Shown here: piece by piece, positions 1 to 13,158 of the stretch
Layout of the letters: every line of letters begins with the position of its first letter
Numbering within the stretch: position 1 is the stretch's first letter
Source: Apium graveolens
Lineage: Eukaryota > Streptophyta > Magnoliopsida > Apiales > Apiaceae
DNA length: 64,000 bases
Direction of reading: 5' to 3'
Assembly: GCF_009905375.1 (NCBI RefSeq)
Contig: NC_133652.1
Location: 122,099,797-122,163,796 of the forward strand
The notes under the pieces: generated by a model
The model's input: only the letters and a program-made list of their open reading frames with translations
Told to the model about the DNA's origin: nothing
Databases searched by the model: none
Translations under genes and position numbers: made by a program

Positions 1-430
1 CTTTAATAAGAGACATGTTCTTTCTTTCCACCACTCCATTTTGTTGTGGAGTTCTGGATGTAGAAAACTCATGCATAATCCCATTCTCTTCAAAAAATAA
101 TCTCATCACAGAATTCTTGAACTCAGTTCCATTATCACTCCTCATTCTTCTTTTTTTGAAATCAGGATGATTGTTAACTTGTCTTATGTGATTAATGATG
201 ATTTCATTAGTTTCATCTTTGGATTTTAGGAAAAATGTCAAAGAGAACTTTAAGAAATCATCTACAATTACTAGGCAAAATCTTTTCTTTGAAATGGACA
301 ACACATTGACCGGTCCAAACAAATCCATGTGCAATAATTGTAAAGGTTCTTCAATAGTCGAATCAAGCTTCTTCTTGAATGATGCTTTAATCTGCTTTCC
401 TTTCTGGCAAGCATCATATAATCCATCCTT
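1..430 (-). pseudogene. Copia A integrase core, partial
   Basis: Minus-strand translation gives the copia integrase core: the MDLFGP block with the first catalytic Asp, then RSDNGTEF with the second Asp (about 124-150), then TPQQNGVVERKN with the catalytic Glu (near base 30-50). The rest of integrase, RT and RNase H lie left of the window. The three catalytic residues look intact here, unlike copy B where the second Asp is Glu. The enzyme joins cDNA ends to host DNA in the nucleus. Confidence 0.8.
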
Positions 431-955
431 TCAAAACTCCACTTGAGGAATACCTCTAACCAAGTCTTTCTTGACTAGCTCATTCATGGTCTTGAAGTTT
501 AGATGGGACAGCTTCTTGTGCCATAGCCAACTTTCATCTTCACTTGCCTTGCTAAATAGACAAGTGACAAATTCTGCATTTGATGAGTTGAAATCAGTCA
601 AGTATACATTTCTTTTTCTCACCCAGTGAGAACCACTTTGTTTCTTCTCTTGTTGGTCACAACACAAGCTTTAGAATTGAAAGTGAATGAGTTGCCCTTA
701 TCACAAAGCTGGGTGATACTCAACAAATTATGCTTGAGTCCATCCACTAGGGAAACCTCTTCAATGATGACATTATCCTTTGAAATCAATCCATATCCCA
801 CAGTATAACCTTGCTGTCATCTCCAAAAGTGATACTTGGGCCAGCTCTTTCCTTGAACCCAGTGAGCAGGGTAGAATCTCCAGTCATGTGCCTTGAGCAC
901 CCACTATCCAAATACCAAAGATTCTTTCTGTTTCCCTACACACATCAAAATCAAA
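431..955 (-). pseudogene. Copia A protease and GAG-pre-integrase domain
   Basis: The minus strand near 890-940 encodes WYLDSGCSRHMTGD, the copia aspartic-protease active site followed by its conserved His-Met-Thr, and continues to the SWLWHKKLSHLNF block of the GAG-pre-integrase domain (about 470-540). The protease cleaves the polyprotein. Frames change at least twice between 620 and 955, so the segment is broken. The homologous part of copy B is at 17960-18568. Confidence 0.78.
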
Positions 956-3351
956 TCAAGTTGATTTTGGTACCCAAGTTTCCTTGGATCCTGCCTTGTT
1001 AGCCTTTTTCTTTGGTTTCATAGGTTTGATCTCATTTGACTTGGGTATTTTAGATTCATCCTTAGTCATTTGAGTTGAACCTTTGAAACTATTCATTGAA
1101 GTAGAATTATCATGCACATTTTGATTAACGGGAAAAGGCATGCTATGTGCAAATATGTTATTACCGTAAGGCATGCTAAATGGCATTTGAGGCATACTAA
1201 ATGCAGCATAATATCGATTAGGTGCAAATGGCATATTAGTAAATTGTGCATTCATATTCCGTGCATGCAAATCATTCATAGACATGGTAGGCATGTTGGG
1301 AAATGAAGGAGATGCAGACATAGGAGTAGGCATGGCAAGTTTGCAATTAACAGACAAATGATTAACACTACCACACTTAACACAGATTTTTTTTGGAGCA
1401 TATTTATCTGGTGTGTAGTTGTTATATTTGTTAATTCCTACCTTCCCATTTCTGTTGTTTTTCCTTTTTGATTCTGCTTTAACCTGAATCTTATCTAATC
1501 TGTCATTTAATTGCTTGATAGACAGATGACCCACATAGACCCTCTTTTCTTTTCTCACTTGACTTGATTCTCCTGGAACAAAGTTTTTAGACACTGATCC
1601 ATATTTATCATTCAACTTAGATAACTTAGCTTTGCTAACTGGCTTACTAACATTCAAAGGATGTGGCTCATTGTCTTTCGACGAATAATCTTTTTGATTA
1701 TTCGACGGATAATTTTCATCATCCGTCGAATCCACATCTGTTGAAAGTCCTTCAACCAGATTTGAATCAAGCTTCTCTTTGCTCTTTTTCCAGGCTACAT
1801 CACAGAAGGATTCAATACCTTGAACTTTAGTAATTTAAGAATGGACATCTCTAGATGATTTCCATGCCTTAATTACTTCCTGTTCTCGTTCAAGCTGCTT
1901 CCTTAAAATCTCTTCTTTCTTTAAAAATTCAGTTAATTCATCCTTAGCAGTTTTACTTTCAATTCTCAATTTTTTAAACTCAATAAATTGAGACTTTAGC
2001 TAATTATTCCTCACAATTAAAAACAAATTGTTTTCTTTAACTTTAGCATTTTACTTAGTGAGGGATTTAAGAGTTACACGCAAATGATATAGTTCAGTAG
2101 ACATATCATTGATGGCATCATTGCACTCAAATTTAGTTAAATGTGCTAGGTTAGTGGTGATTACCTGATTGCTTGATGAACTAACTTCTGCTTCATCTGA
2201 CTTGGCCATTAGGGCTAGGTTGACATAGCTTGTTTCTTCATCTTCATCCAATCCATCTGTAGCCCAGTCATTCTCCTGTGTGATGAAAGCCCTTTCCTTT
2301 TGTTTGAGGAGCTCAAAATATTTTTGCTTGTAATCAACAGGCTTAAATTTCTTTTTACCAGAATCAGGCTTTCTACATTCACTGGCAAAATGACCTGCCA
2401 AGCCACATTTGAAACACTTGAATTTAGATTTATCAACCATATTTCTGTTTGGCTTAGCTGCTCTAAAATTTTCTAGAATTTGAGCTTGGCAAATCTCCTG
2501 GATAAGAATGCTAGATGCTCATCTATATCATCCATGTCATCTTGGCTCAACTGTTCTTCATTTTTAGCTACCAACCCTTTACCCTTTCTCTCACAAACCT
2601 TTGAGTTTGATGCAGATTCCACAGATTCAAACTTCATCTCCTTTTCCTTCTCTAGCTCAGCAACTAGTGCAATGGATCCTCCTTTCTTCCTTCCTTTTTC
2701 CATCCTTTCATCTTGCTCTATTTCAAGCTCATAGGCCTTTAGAATTCCATACAGTCTTTCCAAGGTGAATTCCTTGTAATCTTGAGAGTATCTTAAAGAG
2801 ACTGTCATGGGCTTCCATTCCTTTGGTAGAGATCTAAGGAATTTAAGATTTGAGTCTTTTGTTTGATAGACTCTTCCATGCAACTTGAGAGCATTCAGTA
2901 TCTTTTGAAATCTACTAAATATGTCAGTGAGTGACTCACTTTCTTCACAGTGAAAATGCTCATATTGCTGAATCAAGAGTTACATCTTGTTCTCTCTGAC
3001 TTGCTCAGTACCATCACAGATAATTTGAATTGTGTCTCAAACCTCTTTAGCTGTTTTACAATTTATGATGTTGTCAAACATATCACCATCAACACTATTA
3101 AACAGTATATTCATGGCCTTTTTATCTTTCCTGACTTGTTCAATGTCTGGATCAGACCATTCATGTCTAGGCTTTAAAACTGATGGTTCATTTCTTGTAG
3201 CAGCTCTCATGGGAACATGAGGACCTTTCTCTATGCAGTCCACATAGGCTTCATCTTGAGAAAGAAGATGTAGGTGCATCTTCACCTTCCAATGGTGATA
3301 GTTATCTTTGTCCAGAAATGGAATCTTTACTCCAACATCCTTTTTGTTCAT
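956..3351 (-). pseudogene. Copia A gag (UBN2-type with two CCHC knuckles)
   Basis: The ATG at 3351 opens a gag beginning MNKKDVGVKIPFLDKDN, followed by the copia gag helical domain (YEHFHCEE...FSRFQKIL around 2900-2976), a CCHC knuckle CFKCGLAGHFASEC (about 2390-2430), a coiled-coil-like charged stretch, and a second knuckle CVKCGSVNHLSVNC (about 1350-1390). A Trp-to-TGA stop near 3036, another stop near 2980 and a frameshift near 2450 disrupt it. Gag packages the RNA and forms the virus-like particle. The segment around 1680-1735 encodes a Ser/Asp/Pro-rich linker built on the CCGACGGATGAT-like motif. Confidence 0.82.
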
Positions 3352-3397
3352 CTTGTTGATTTTTATGATCTTTACACTTTTTGTACTTCAAGAGCTT

Positions 3398-3409
3398 GCT
3401 CTGATACCA
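3398..3409 (-). promoter_or_regulatory. Primer-binding site of Copia A (tRNA-iMet)
   Basis: The minus strand reads TGGTATCAGAGC, the standard complement of plant initiator tRNA-Met 3' ends. It lies between the 5' LTR and gag, as expected for minus-strand DNA priming. Confidence 0.85.
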
Positions 3410-3426
3410 ATTTTAATCCCAAACAA

Positions 3427-3752
3427 TGCAACAAGGATTACAATAGGGGGGTTGAATGTAATTCTGGCTACTTTTTTTGATTTTAAGAATGTTCTTACTT
3501 AGTATATAACAGTGCTTGATTTACAGTAGTGCGGAATGAAAGAATAATAGAAATCAAAATACAAAGCAATAAAACACAAGGCTTTAAAACTTTCTGGTGG
3601 ATTTGAACTTATCCACCAGATATATATATATATATAAAGTTGAGAACTCTGTGATGCTTGAATAACACACAGTTGCTTACAAGAGAACTTACAGAATTAC
3701 AATGAAATTCTTAACAGATACAACTTTTGTTAGGAACAACATATTCCTAACA
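3427..3752 (-). repeat. 5' LTR of Copia A
   Basis: In sense it starts TGTTAGGAATATGTTG at 3752 and ends TGCA near 3427, about 18 bases before the primer site. A (TA)n tract at 3620-3637 lies where a TATA box would sit. The first 16 bases equal the start of the 3' terminus of copy B at 26542, but the sequences then diverge completely and this LTR is far shorter (326 bp). The inner boundary is inferred from TG...CA and could be off by some bases. Confidence 0.65.
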
Positions 3753-3765
3753 AAAGTTGTATCTG
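3715..3765. repeat. 21-bp perfect inverted repeat at the A/B head-to-head junction
   Basis: Bases 3715-3735 are the exact reverse complement of 3745-3765, with a 9-base loop between them. The hairpin spans the outer end of LTR A and the first bases of gag B, so about 13 bases outside the LTR are mirrored inside it. Confidence 0.9.
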
Positions 3766-5789
3766 GACAAAGACAATTATCACCACTGGAAGGCGAAAAT
3801 GCATCTACATCTTCTTTCTCAAGATGAGGCCTATGTGGATTGCATAGAGAGAGGTCCTCATGTACCAATGAGAGCTGCAACAGGCAATGAACCATCTGTT
3901 CCCAAGCCTAGGCATGAATGATCAGATCCTGATATTGAGCAAGTCAGGAAAGATAAGAAGGCCATGAATATATTGTTCAATGGAGTTGATGTTGATATGT
4001 TTGATAACATAATTAACTACAAAATAGCCAAGGAGGTTTGGGACACTATCCAGATTATTTGTGATGGTACTGAGCAAGTAAGGGAGAATAAGATACAGCT
4101 GCTAATTCAGCAATATGAGCACTTCCATTGTGAAGATAGTGAGTCTCTCACTGATATTTTTAGTAGATTTCAAAAAATACTAAATGCTCTGAAGTTGCAT
4201 GGAAGAGTCTATCAGACAAAAGACTGCATCCTCAAGTTCCTTAGATCTCTTCCAAAGGTGTGGAAACCAATGACAGTCTCATTGAGAAATTCTCAGGATT
4301 ATAAGGAGTTTACCTTGGAGAGACTGTATGGCATCCTGAAAACTTATGAGCTTGAAATAGAGCAAGATGAGAGGATGGAGAAAGGAAGGAAGAAAGGAGG
4401 GTCCATAGCACTGGTTGCTGAGTTAGAGAAGGAGAAAGAGATGAAGGTAGAAGCTGTTGAGTCTACATCAAAGGTCTGTAAAAGCAAGGGCAAAGGTCTG
4501 GTAGCTGAAAATGAAGATCATTTCAGCCAAGATAATATGGATGATATTAATGAACATTTAGCATTCCTTTACAGAAGATTTTCCAAGCTCAAGTTCAAAA
4601 AAAACTTTAGAGCAGCCAAGCCAAGTAGAAACATGGTGGATAAATCCAAATTCAAATGTTTCAAATATGGCTTGGCAGGGCATTTTGCCAGTGAGTGTAG
4701 AAAGTCAGATTCCAGCAAAAAGAAGTTTGAGCCTGTTGATTACAAACAGAAATATTTTGAGTTGCTCAAGAAAAAGGAAAGGGCTTTCATTACACAGGAA
4801 AATGACTGGGCAGCTGATGGATTGGATGAAGATGAAGATGTAAGATATGTCAATCTAGCCCTAATGGCCAAGTCTGATGAAACAAAAACAAGTTCCTCAA
4901 GTAATCAGTTTATCACCACTAACCTAGCACATTTATCTAAAGCTGAGTGTAATGATGCAATTAATGACATATCTACAGAATTATATCGCTTACGTGTTAC
5001 ACTTAAGTCCCTCACTAAGGAAAATTCTAAAATTACAGAAAACAATTTGTTTTTAATTGAGAGGAACAATGTGCTAGAGTCTCAGTTTATTGAATTTGAA
5101 AAATTGAGAATTGAGTGTAAGTTTGCTAAGGATGAATTAACTGAGTCCTTGAAGAAAAAAAAGATTTTAAAGAAGCAGCTTGAACGAGAACATGAGGTGA
5201 TTAAAGCATGGAAATCATCCAGAGATGTCCATGCTCAAATCACTAAAGTTCAAGGTATTGAGTCCTTTTATGATGCAGCCTGGAAAAAGAGTAAAGAGAA
5301 ACCGGAATCCAACTTGGTTGAAGGATTGTTGACAGATGTGGACTCGACGGATGATGAGAATCATCCGTCAGATAACCAAAAGGATTATCCGTCGAGTGAC
5401 AAAGAGCCACATCCGTCGGCTGTGAGTAAACCTGTGAGCAAAGCTAAGCTTGCCAAGCTGAATGAAAAATATGGATCAGTTTCCAAAAATTTTATTTCAG
5501 GAAAATCAAGTCAAGTGAAGAAGGAGAAGAAAGTTAATGTTGGTCATCTGTCCATCAAGCAACTGAATGACAGATTAGAAAATATTGAGGTTAAAACAGA
5601 AACTAAAAAGAAAAATAATAGAAATTGGAAAGTAGGAATTAACGAGCATAACAACTATACACCTGATAAATATGCACCAAGAAAAATCTGTGTTAAATGT
5701 GGTAGTGTTAATCACCTGTCTGTTAATTGCAAACTTGCCATGCCTACTCCTATGTCTATGCCTCCCACTTTTCCCAACATGACTGCTAA
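3763..5789 (+). pseudogene. Copia B gag, first part
   Basis: Homologous to gag of copy A from LDKDNYHHW onward. The frame stays open from 3763 to the Tekay insertion at 5789 except for a TGA at 3919-3921, where copy A has Trp. The first knuckle has lost a ligand (CFKYGLAGHFASEC, Cys to Tyr, about 4655-4700); the second, CVKCGSVNHLSVNC (about 5690-5730), is intact. A charged coiled-coil-like stretch lies between them. Bases 5341-5420 encode a Ser/Pro/Asp-rich linker whose DNA is a cluster of CGACGGATGAT and ATCATCCGTC inverted pairs. The N-terminal codons are missing. Confidence 0.85.
5785..5789. repeat. Target-site duplication GCTAA, left copy
   Basis: GCTAA directly precedes the LTR at 5790 and is repeated at 17692-17696 directly after the other LTR. 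It proves insertion of the Tekay element into copia gag. Confidence 0.97.
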
Positions 5790-8700
5790 TGTAACGCCCT
5801 CCAAACCCGGGGTCTAGATTTGGGGGTCACTTGCCACTAAATTATAATAAAATAATCACAGCGGAATAATATAATAAATACGACCCCTTTACCTGCACTG
5901 GATCGATCACAGGTTATAGTATGGAACAGGCACTACTACAAATCAAGTGTTATTACAAACCATAAGTCTAATTAGTCTTACAGATTATTCAAATTTTATT
6001 ACAAACCTCTAGACTATCCAAGCGTCCCAAAACAGTCTACCTGGAATACACACCACTATTTACAAACACTCGACTTCTGACCAAACCTGGATCTCAAGCT
6101 TGCTCTGGCTTAGCTGAAAGATTAGATTGATAAACAAGTATGAGCGAAAGAAATGCTCAGCAAGCAATATAAAATGTACTTGAAATGATAAACCACATTC
6201 CAATAATAACTGAACAAAAGAATAAAAGCAGTAATATTTGATCATTAATAAAAGCTTCACAAACTATCAACAATAAACGATAACTTTTAGATTGGAATCT
6301 AACTCCGACAGACGTACTATCACATGCTGATCAGCCCGTGTGATAGCACAAGGTCATGATTCATAGAAACATGTCCCCAAAATACGAGTACTCAATTAAA
6401 AAGGCAATATACCTGCCTGTCGCAAAATGGTGTCATAGTATTTCATATTACACATAGAAATAGCCCTCCGCTGGACCGTCCGTCCCGGTCACTTACGCAT
6501 TCATCCAATCCATAAAACATTTTGATCAAAGGAGCCGAATCAAAGGACATCCTTAACCATATAACTCCCCATTTCTCATGGTCCAGAGTTATCTCAACAA
6601 TCGATGGCGAAATAACTAGAACAATTAGTTATTCACTAATCTCAATTCAATATTCCACTGTATAGAGTAATGTATAGCAAAATATAAAACGTTTAACTAT
6701 TCTGAACTTAGAATAGTATGGAAATCGAAAGAATAAAGTTCAGAGTCAATATCAATTGAATGATAAATGAAGATATAGGTACTTGCATAATATGATTCGA
6801 ATTAAACGTCACTTGAACAATAAGTGAAGTTAGGGGTACTTGCCTGGTATGCTCAATAACCTCTTACTTTAACTCTGCTTCTAACTGATGGCTATTATCT
6901 TCGTCTAACACTTGACTGCACTCCTTGCTACTCGATTCTATAAACAAAAGGACTATCTTAATTGACAGAACTAAATTCAATCGACGTAACTATACGTCTT
7001 GACATCTACCCGATCGTTTATAACTAGCATGGCATTTTAAAACTGAAACAGATAGCATGTATATCACGTAACACGTAATCATGGTATTCGTATAACACGT
7101 ACTCACATATTTCATGTAACACATAAGTCAGATCATTAAAAGGTACGTCTCAGTGCGTTCAGAATGAAAATTAGGTCAATATTAGCATTTACTGACCAAA
7201 TACCGACTCAAACTGATACACAAATCAAATGACATTGCAATACAAAAGAAATTAGGTCTCAAAAGTATTTTTATTGGAAGCACAATATTTTTCTGAGTCT
7301 GTACGCGTTCGTTTCGTATTAAACGGACGAACGGTTTAATTATTATGAATAAAATAAGAAATAAATAGATTTAAATCAATTAATAATAATATTAATTGAT
7401 TTTTAAATACCAAAATATAATTTATTTATTTTTTTTAAAACCTAAAAATTATTTGTCAGAAATTATTTGAATTAATTATAAATAATTTACATTTATTTAA
7501 CTATTTATAAATGAAATTAAATGATTAAATGATTTTAATCAATTAATTAGATTAATAAATAATCAACTAAAATAAATTATAAATAATTAAATCAAATTAG
7601 ATTTTTGAAAATAATAAAAGAAAATAATTTTAGGAATTTAAAATAATTAAGAAAATAATTTTTGGTATTTAAAATAATTATTAAATGATTTTTGAAAATA
7701 AAAGATATGATTTTAAAAAAATGAAATTGAATTTTTGAATTAAAGTAAAAGGAAAATGTGGGAAACAATTTAGGGAAAGGGGGTTAGGGTTTTTGTGGAT
7801 CAAAGTCGGGTCAGGGGTGGGTCGACATTCGGGTCATCCGGGTCGACGAAGAACATGAAGAACCGCCGAAAAATTCTGCAGAATCCGGCGGCTGCAGATT
7901 TTCCGGTCGGTTTCCTACCAGGCCAAAAACGGCCCTTCACAGCACCATTAACCCGCCTTTTTGATCGAAATCTGCCCTCTCCATTCCCAACAATAACACC
8001 GCCACCCTAACAGCCACAACCACCCATCCGTTCGTCTTCTCCGACGAAAATCGAGCAAAAACCGGCGATTAAGTTAAAACTCCGGCCTACAGGGGTTTTC
8101 TACTCGATTTCACACCAAAATTAGCGTTTTAACTATCAAAATCAAGCCCTGAAATCACATAATCAATTCATAAACCTAAAATTATCAACCAATTCTTATA
8201 TAACCCAGAAATTCAAAATCAAAAATTAAAATTTTCAAGAACTTCGGTTTAGACTAAAACAAGATCAAATACGTGCAAATCATACACCAAAATGATGCTT
8301 ATGATTCATACAATCATATACAACCATTACAAACATCAAAGAATCACAGAAAATTGAATTTGCAATTTCGTCGATTCCGACGAACAAAGTTCGAACAGAA
8401 TATAGCACCTTAGAACACGATTCTGGTGTCAAATGGTTCGTCTAATCACAGGCTTTAATTCAATATCAATATCAATACAAACAGATAGGTAAACCGATCA
8501 GAAAATGGCTTCCTTTGAGATATGCTCTCGAGACTAACAGATAGAGAAGAAGACTGTGTTTATCTGTTTTGATTTTTTTTATATAAAATAAAAATAAATA
8601 AATAAACAGTCCAGCTATTTATATTTAATCTGAAATTATATCCCCACAATAAATTAAAGGTGTTTTTTATCCCTAAATTACAATAATTAAGCCCCAAAAT

Positions 8701-9198
8701 AATAATTACGGGGAATAATTTTAAAAACGGTAAAATACAAAATTAATATCAAAATTCCCCGAAAATTGCGAATAATTTAAAAATGTAAAAATAAAAGGTA
8801 TTTAAAATACGAATAATTTTATAAAAATAAAAACATCGATTTTGTGGGGTTTGTCGTCCCGGTGGGGTCCCGGTTCGTTGATTTTTGAAAAACGGAAACG
8901 ATCCCTAAATTACTAGAAAATTCCGAAAACACGTAAAGTATATTCAAACGCGCATAAAATCAAATAAAATAGATATCTTAATAAAGATGCTGATAAATAC
9001 GCATCCCGATTGCAGATAAGTTCATATAATTGCAATTTAAACATATTTTAATCAACCGAAAAATTTTCTAGCCCGCACAGAAACACGCATAACAGTTATA
9101 ACATCTCATATCATAGCAACAATTACTTTAAATTTATAAAACACATAATATTTATTTATTTAACTTATAATATTCACATAATTTTCCCGGATATTACA
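5790..9198 (-). repeat. 3' LTR of the Tekay element
   Basis: On the minus strand it begins TGTAATATCCGGG at 9198 and ends at 5790 with the complement of TGTAACGCC. It matches 14282-17691 almost base for base. Short plus-strand ORFs in it (for example 7795-8010) run antisense to the element and are not treated as genes. The stretch 7330-7750 is extremely AT-rich. Confidence 0.96.
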
Positions 9199-9211
9199 TC
9201 CTTCCCCCCTT
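9199..9211 (-). promoter_or_regulatory. Polypurine tract of the Tekay element
   Basis: The minus strand reads AAGGGGGGAAGGA immediately before the 3' LTR start TGTAATATCC. This is the expected plus-strand DNA primer site. Confidence 0.9.
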
Positions 9212-9237
9212 AACAGGATTCTGTCCTCAGAATCAGC

Positions 9238-12200
9238 CTAGGAAAATAAATGAGGATACTTGGATCGCATTTCGCTTTCCAACTCCCAAATCGACTCTTC
9301 AACCTTGGGATTCCTCCACAAGACTCGCACTAAAGATACAAACTTATTCCTAAGTACTCTTTCTTTCTTATCTAAAATCTGCATTGGTTGCTCTACAAAA
9401 GACAAATCTGGCTGGATCTCGATTGGCTCATATTCTATCACATGATTCAAATCAGGCAAATAACGCTTCAACATTGACACGTGGAACACGTTGTGGATAT
9501 GCTGCATGTGAGGTGGTAACGCTAATTCGTAAGCAACCTTTCCCACATGCTTCAAAATCTCAAAAGGGCCAACATAACGCGGACTCAGTTTTCCTTTCTT
9601 CCCAAATCTTGATAAACCTTTCCAAGGCGAAACCTTTAATAGCACTGCTTCACCAACTTCAAATTCCATATCTTTTCTGGTAGGATCAGCATATTTACGT
9701 TGACGGTCTTGAGCTGCTGTTAATCTTTTCCGAATGAGTTCTATTTTCTCCTTCGTCTGTTGAATCAATTCTGGACCCAAAATCTTTCTTTCACCAACTT
9801 GTTCCCAACATATTGGAGATCTGCATCTTCTCCCGTACAAAGCTTCGTAAGGCGGCATTCCAATACTGGCATGATAACTGTTATTGTAGGAGAATTCAAC
9901 TAATGGCAAATGCTCGTCCCAACTCCCTTCAAAATCTAGTGTACATACCCTTAGCATATCTTCAATAGTCTGAATCGTTCTTTCACTTTGACCGTCTGTT
10001 TGCGGATGATACGCGGTACTCATATTCAGCTTCGTTCTGAGACAATCTTGAAAACTTCTCCAAAATCTTGAGTTAAATCGAGGATCTCTGTCTGAAACTA
10101 TGGATACTGGAACTCCGTGTCTTGTCACAATTTCTTTAAGATATAACCGTACCAATTTATCCATTGAGAATCTCTCGTTGATAGGAAGAAAATGCGCCGA
10201 CTTCATCAATCTGTCGATAATAACCCAAATAGCATCATGATTTGTCCTGGTCCTCGGTAATCCAACTACGAAATCCATCGCTATATGCTCCCACTTCCAT
10301 TCTGGAATATCCAATGGTTGTATCAATCCACTAGGCCTTTGATGTTCTGCTTTAACTTGCTGGCAAGTGTAACACTTACTTACCCATTCTGCAATTTCCT
10401 TCTTCATGCTTGGCCACCAAAAGTTTTCTCTTAAGTCTCTGTACATCTTCGTACTCCCGGGATGAATTGAATATCTAGAGTTGTGAGCGTCTCGAAGAAT
10501 TTCATCTTTCAGCTCGGCTATGTTGGGTATCCATATTCTGGAAGAAAATCTTAATATCCCTTTATCATCCTTTTGACTCCCTATTTCTTCTCCTGTCAAA
10601 CTGTCTCGTTCATGGCTCATTACTTCTTCCGGACATCTTCTTATTTTCTCTAATAATTCTGGTTGAAAAGACATTGCACACAACACCTCTGTAGACATAC
10701 TTGGAATACTAACCTCTATTTCCAGCTTCTCAAATTCCCTGATTAATTCCTCGGATGAAGTTATCATGTTCAACCCTTCTTTTCTGCTCAGCGCGTCGGC
10801 CACCACATTTGCTTTGCCTGGATGATAGTTAATAGTACAGTCATAATCCTTGATTAGTTCTAGCCATCTCCTCTGCCTCATGTTCAATTCCTTCTGGGTA
10901 AAGATATACTTCAAACTCTTGTGGTCCGTATAGATCTCGCACTTTTCCCCATAAAGATAATGCCTCCAAATCTTTAATGCAAATACTATAGCTGCCAATT
11001 CCAGATCATGCGTTGGATACTTCTCTTCGTGTGGTTTCAATTGTCTTGAAGCGTAGGCTATCACCTTGTCATGCTGCATCAAAACACATCCTAATCCTTT
11101 GTACGACGCATCACTGTAAATCACAAAATTTTCTTGTTCATCTGGCAAGACTAGCACTGGAGAAGATACTAATCTATTCTTTAATTCCTGGAAACTTTCT
11201 TCGCATTTCTCATCCCATTCAAATTTCTGATTCTTCCTGGTGAGCTTTGTCAATGGCGTAGCTATCTTTGCAAAATCTTGCACAAATCTTCTGTAGTAAC
11301 CTGCCAATCCCATGAAACTTCTTACTTCCGTTGGTGTTTTTGGCCTCTCCCAGTTGATTATGGCTTCAATCTTTGCTGGATCCACTTCCACTCCTTTATT
11401 GCTAATCACGTGCCCAAGAAATCGTACTTCTTTTAACCAAAATTCACACTTGGAAAACTTTGCGTATAACTTCTCATGTCGCAGTATCTCCAGAACTATC
11501 CTCAAATGCTCTACATGCTCCTCTTCTGTTTTGGAATAGATCAAGATGTCGTCTATAAACACGATCACGAATTTATCCAAATACTTCTTAAATACTCGAT
11601 TCATTAGATCCATGAAAGCTGCTGGTGCGTTGGTTAATCCAAATGCCATCACTAGAAACTCATAATGCCCATATCTGGTTCTAAATGCGGTCTTCGGAAT
11701 GTCTTCAGGCTTGATCTTTAGTTGATGATATCCGGATCTTAAATCAATCTTAGAAAACCATACAGCGCCTCTCAATTGGTCAAACAAATCATCGATCCTT
11801 GGTAACGGATACTTGTTCTTAATGGTTAGCTTATTCAGTTCTCGATAGTCGATACACAGTCGCATACTCCCATCCTTCTTTTTGACAAACAGTACTGGTG
11901 CGCCCCATGGGGATACACTGGGTCTTATAACTCCTTTCTCCAAAAGATCTTGCAGCTGAGATGCCAATTCTTTCATTTCCACTGGTGCCATCCGGTACGG
12001 GGCTTTAGAAACTGGTTCTGTTCTGGATGCTAGATCAATTGCAAACTCAACTTCTCTGTCGGGAGGTAATCCTGGTAGATCGTCTGGAAAGACATCTGAA
12101 AATTCGTTGACAATTGGAATCGCTTCTAGTGTTGGAACTTCCTTGCTGGTGTCTATCACATGGGCCAAATATGCTTCGCAATTCTGACGCAATAACTTCT

Positions 12201-13158
12201 TCACTTGAGCGATCGTTAAGAACTTCTTCTCTTTCTTATTTCCTCGGAATATCACCTTCTTCTTATTATCCAAGGTCTGAAGTCTCACTTTCCTATTCTT
12301 ACAATCAATCTGGGCGTTATTTTCTGACAACCAATCCATTCCTAAAATAACATCAAATTCTCCCAACTTAAAAGGTATCAAGTTGGCATAGAAATAATGT
12401 CCTCCTATCTCAATATCACACCTTGGGCACACTCGGTCGACTAAAACTTGATTCTTATTAGCTAGCTCTATCATTAATGCTTGTTCTAACAATTTAACTT
12501 CACAATGCAGTTTATCGACAAAACTTTGAGAAATAAATGACCTTGTAGCTCCAGAGTCAAATAGAACTTTAGCATCTACGGAATTGACTGGAAGCGTACC
12601 TGCAACCACGTCTGAACTCTGAACAGCATCCTTCATAGTCAAGTTAAATGTCCTGGCCTTTGGTTGGTCCTTTGCTGGTGGTCCTTCAATTCTTGGCACA
12701 TTCTGAGATGGAGCACCTGTAAGCCTTGGGGTGTTGCTCGTCGTACCTTGTGTTGGGCAATTCCTGGAAATATGCCCTGGCTTTCCACACTTATAACATC
12801 CAGTTCCCACATTCTGACCTTGAGTCTGATTCTGACACACATTAGCAAAGTGTCCCTTCCTACCGCACTTGAAACACGTCACATTAGCATTACAATTCCC
12901 AAAGTGCTTCCTACCACAAAACTGACAATCTAGTATTGGTGGACGATTGGGTCTCTGCTGGTTTGAATTCTGAAAACGGTTACCTTGTCCTCCATTTCCT
13001 GATTGTGGTCTTCTGAATCCCATATTCCTATTACCCTGAAAATCTGGCCTTTTGTTGAAACGGCCCTGAAAATTACTTGACTGCTGACCTCCCTCTGAGG
13101 TTTCCATTTTCCTTTTCTTCCCATCCTTTCCTTTCTGTGACATCACTCCTACTCTCAA
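9238..13158 (-). CDS. pol: Tekay pol polyprotein (knuckles-PR-RT-RH-INT-chromodomain)
   Basis: A single open 1306-codon frame. Three CCHC knuckles lie at residues about 78-89 (short spacing), 95-108 and 121-134; they belong to the gag C-terminus. Protease: DSG at about 201-203. RT: FIDD at about 534-537. RNase H: acidic residues near D683, E720, D745 and D788. Integrase: HHCC zinc site near 892-932, DDE residues near D962, D1023 and E1059. The C-terminus (about 1245-1300; [19 protein letters not shown]) resembles the chromodomain of Tekay elements, which directs integration to heterochromatin. No stop and no missing catalytic residue were seen. The ATG at 13158 is probably not a native start; the frame should join gag. 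Confidence 0.95.
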   Translation of the reverse strand: MRVGVMSQKGKDGKKRKMETSEGGQQSSNFQGRFNKRPDFQGNRNMGFRRPQSGNGGQGNRFQNSNQQRPNRPPILDCQFCGRKHFGNCNANVTCFKCGRKGHFANVCQNQTQGQNVGTGCYKCGKPGHISRNCPTQGTTSNTPRLTGAPSQNVPRIEGPPAKDQPKARTFNLTMKDAVQSSDVVAGTLPVNSVDAKVLFDSGATRSFISQSFVDKLHCEVKLLEQALMIELANKNQVLVDRVCPRCDIEIGGHYFYANLIPFKLGEFDVILGMDWLSENNAQIDCKNRKVRLQTLDNKKKVIFRGNKKEKKFLTIAQVKKLLRQNCEAYLAHVIDTSKEVPTLEAIPIVNEFSDVFPDDLPGLPPDREVEFAIDLASRTEPVSKAPYRMAPVEMKELASQLQDLLEKGVIRPSVSPWGAPVLFVKKKDGSMRLCIDYRELNKLTIKNKYPLPRIDDLFDQLRGAVWFSKIDLRSGYHQLKIKPEDIPKTAFRTRYGHYEFLVMAFGLTNAPAAFMDLMNRVFKKYLDKFVIVFIDDILIYSKTEEEHVEHLRIVLEILRHEKLYAKFSKCEFWLKEVRFLGHVISNKGVEVDPAKIEAIINWERPKTPTEVRSFMGLAGYYRRFVQDFAKIATPLTKLTRKNQKFEWDEKCEESFQELKNRLVSSPVLVLPDEQENFVIYSDASYKGLGCVLMQHDKVIAYASRQLKPHEEKYPTHDLELAAIVFALKIWRHYLYGEKCEIYTDHKSLKYIFTQKELNMRQRRWLELIKDYDCTINYHPGKANVVADALSRKEGLNMITSSEELIREFEKLEIEVSIPSMSTEVLCAMSFQPELLEKIRRCPEEVMSHERDSLTGEEIGSQKDDKGILRFSSRIWIPNIAELKDEILRDAHNSRYSIHPGSTKMYRDLRENFWWPSMKKEIAEWVSKCYTCQQVKAEHQRPSGLIQPLDIPEWKWEHIAMDFVVGLPRTRTNHDAIWVIIDRLMKSAHFLPINERFSMDKLVRLYLKEIVTRHGVPVSIVSDRDPRFNSRFWRSFQDCLRTKLNMSTAYHPQTDGQSERTIQTIEDMLRVCTLDFEGSWDEHLPLVEFSYNNSYHASIGMPPYEALYGRRCRSPICWEQVGERKILGPELIQQTKEKIELIRKRLTAAQDRQRKYADPTRKDMEFEVGEAVLLKVSPWKGLSRFGKKGKLSPRYVGPFEILKHVGKVAYELALPPHMQHIHNVFHVSMLKRYLPDLNHVIEYEPIEIQPDLSFVEQPMQILDKKERVLRNKFVSLVRVLWRNPKVEESIWELESEMRSKYPHLFS

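Larger units (their letters stand above)
1..3752 (-). mobile_element. Copia element A, 5' half (SIRE/Maximus-like), truncated by window edge
   Basis: Reading the minus strand from 3752 downward gives a short LTR, a tRNA-Met primer site, gag with two zinc knuckles, a copia protease, the pre-integrase domain and the start of an integrase core that runs off the window at base 1. Domain order PR-INT before RT is the Ty1/copia order, and the long gag with two CCHC knuckles plus a downstream third ORF in the sister copy B suggests the SIRE/Maximus lineage. Reading frames are broken by stops and frameshifts, so this copy cannot act alone. It lies head-to-head with copy B. Confidence 0.88.

Noticed and set aside
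195..446. Plus-strand ORF in the first 450 bases
   Set aside because: Shadow of the minus-strand copia integrase.
7795..8010. 71-codon plus-strand ORF in the Tekay LTR, repeated at 16287-16502
   Set aside because: It runs antisense to the element and its conservation is fully explained by the near identity of the two LTRs.
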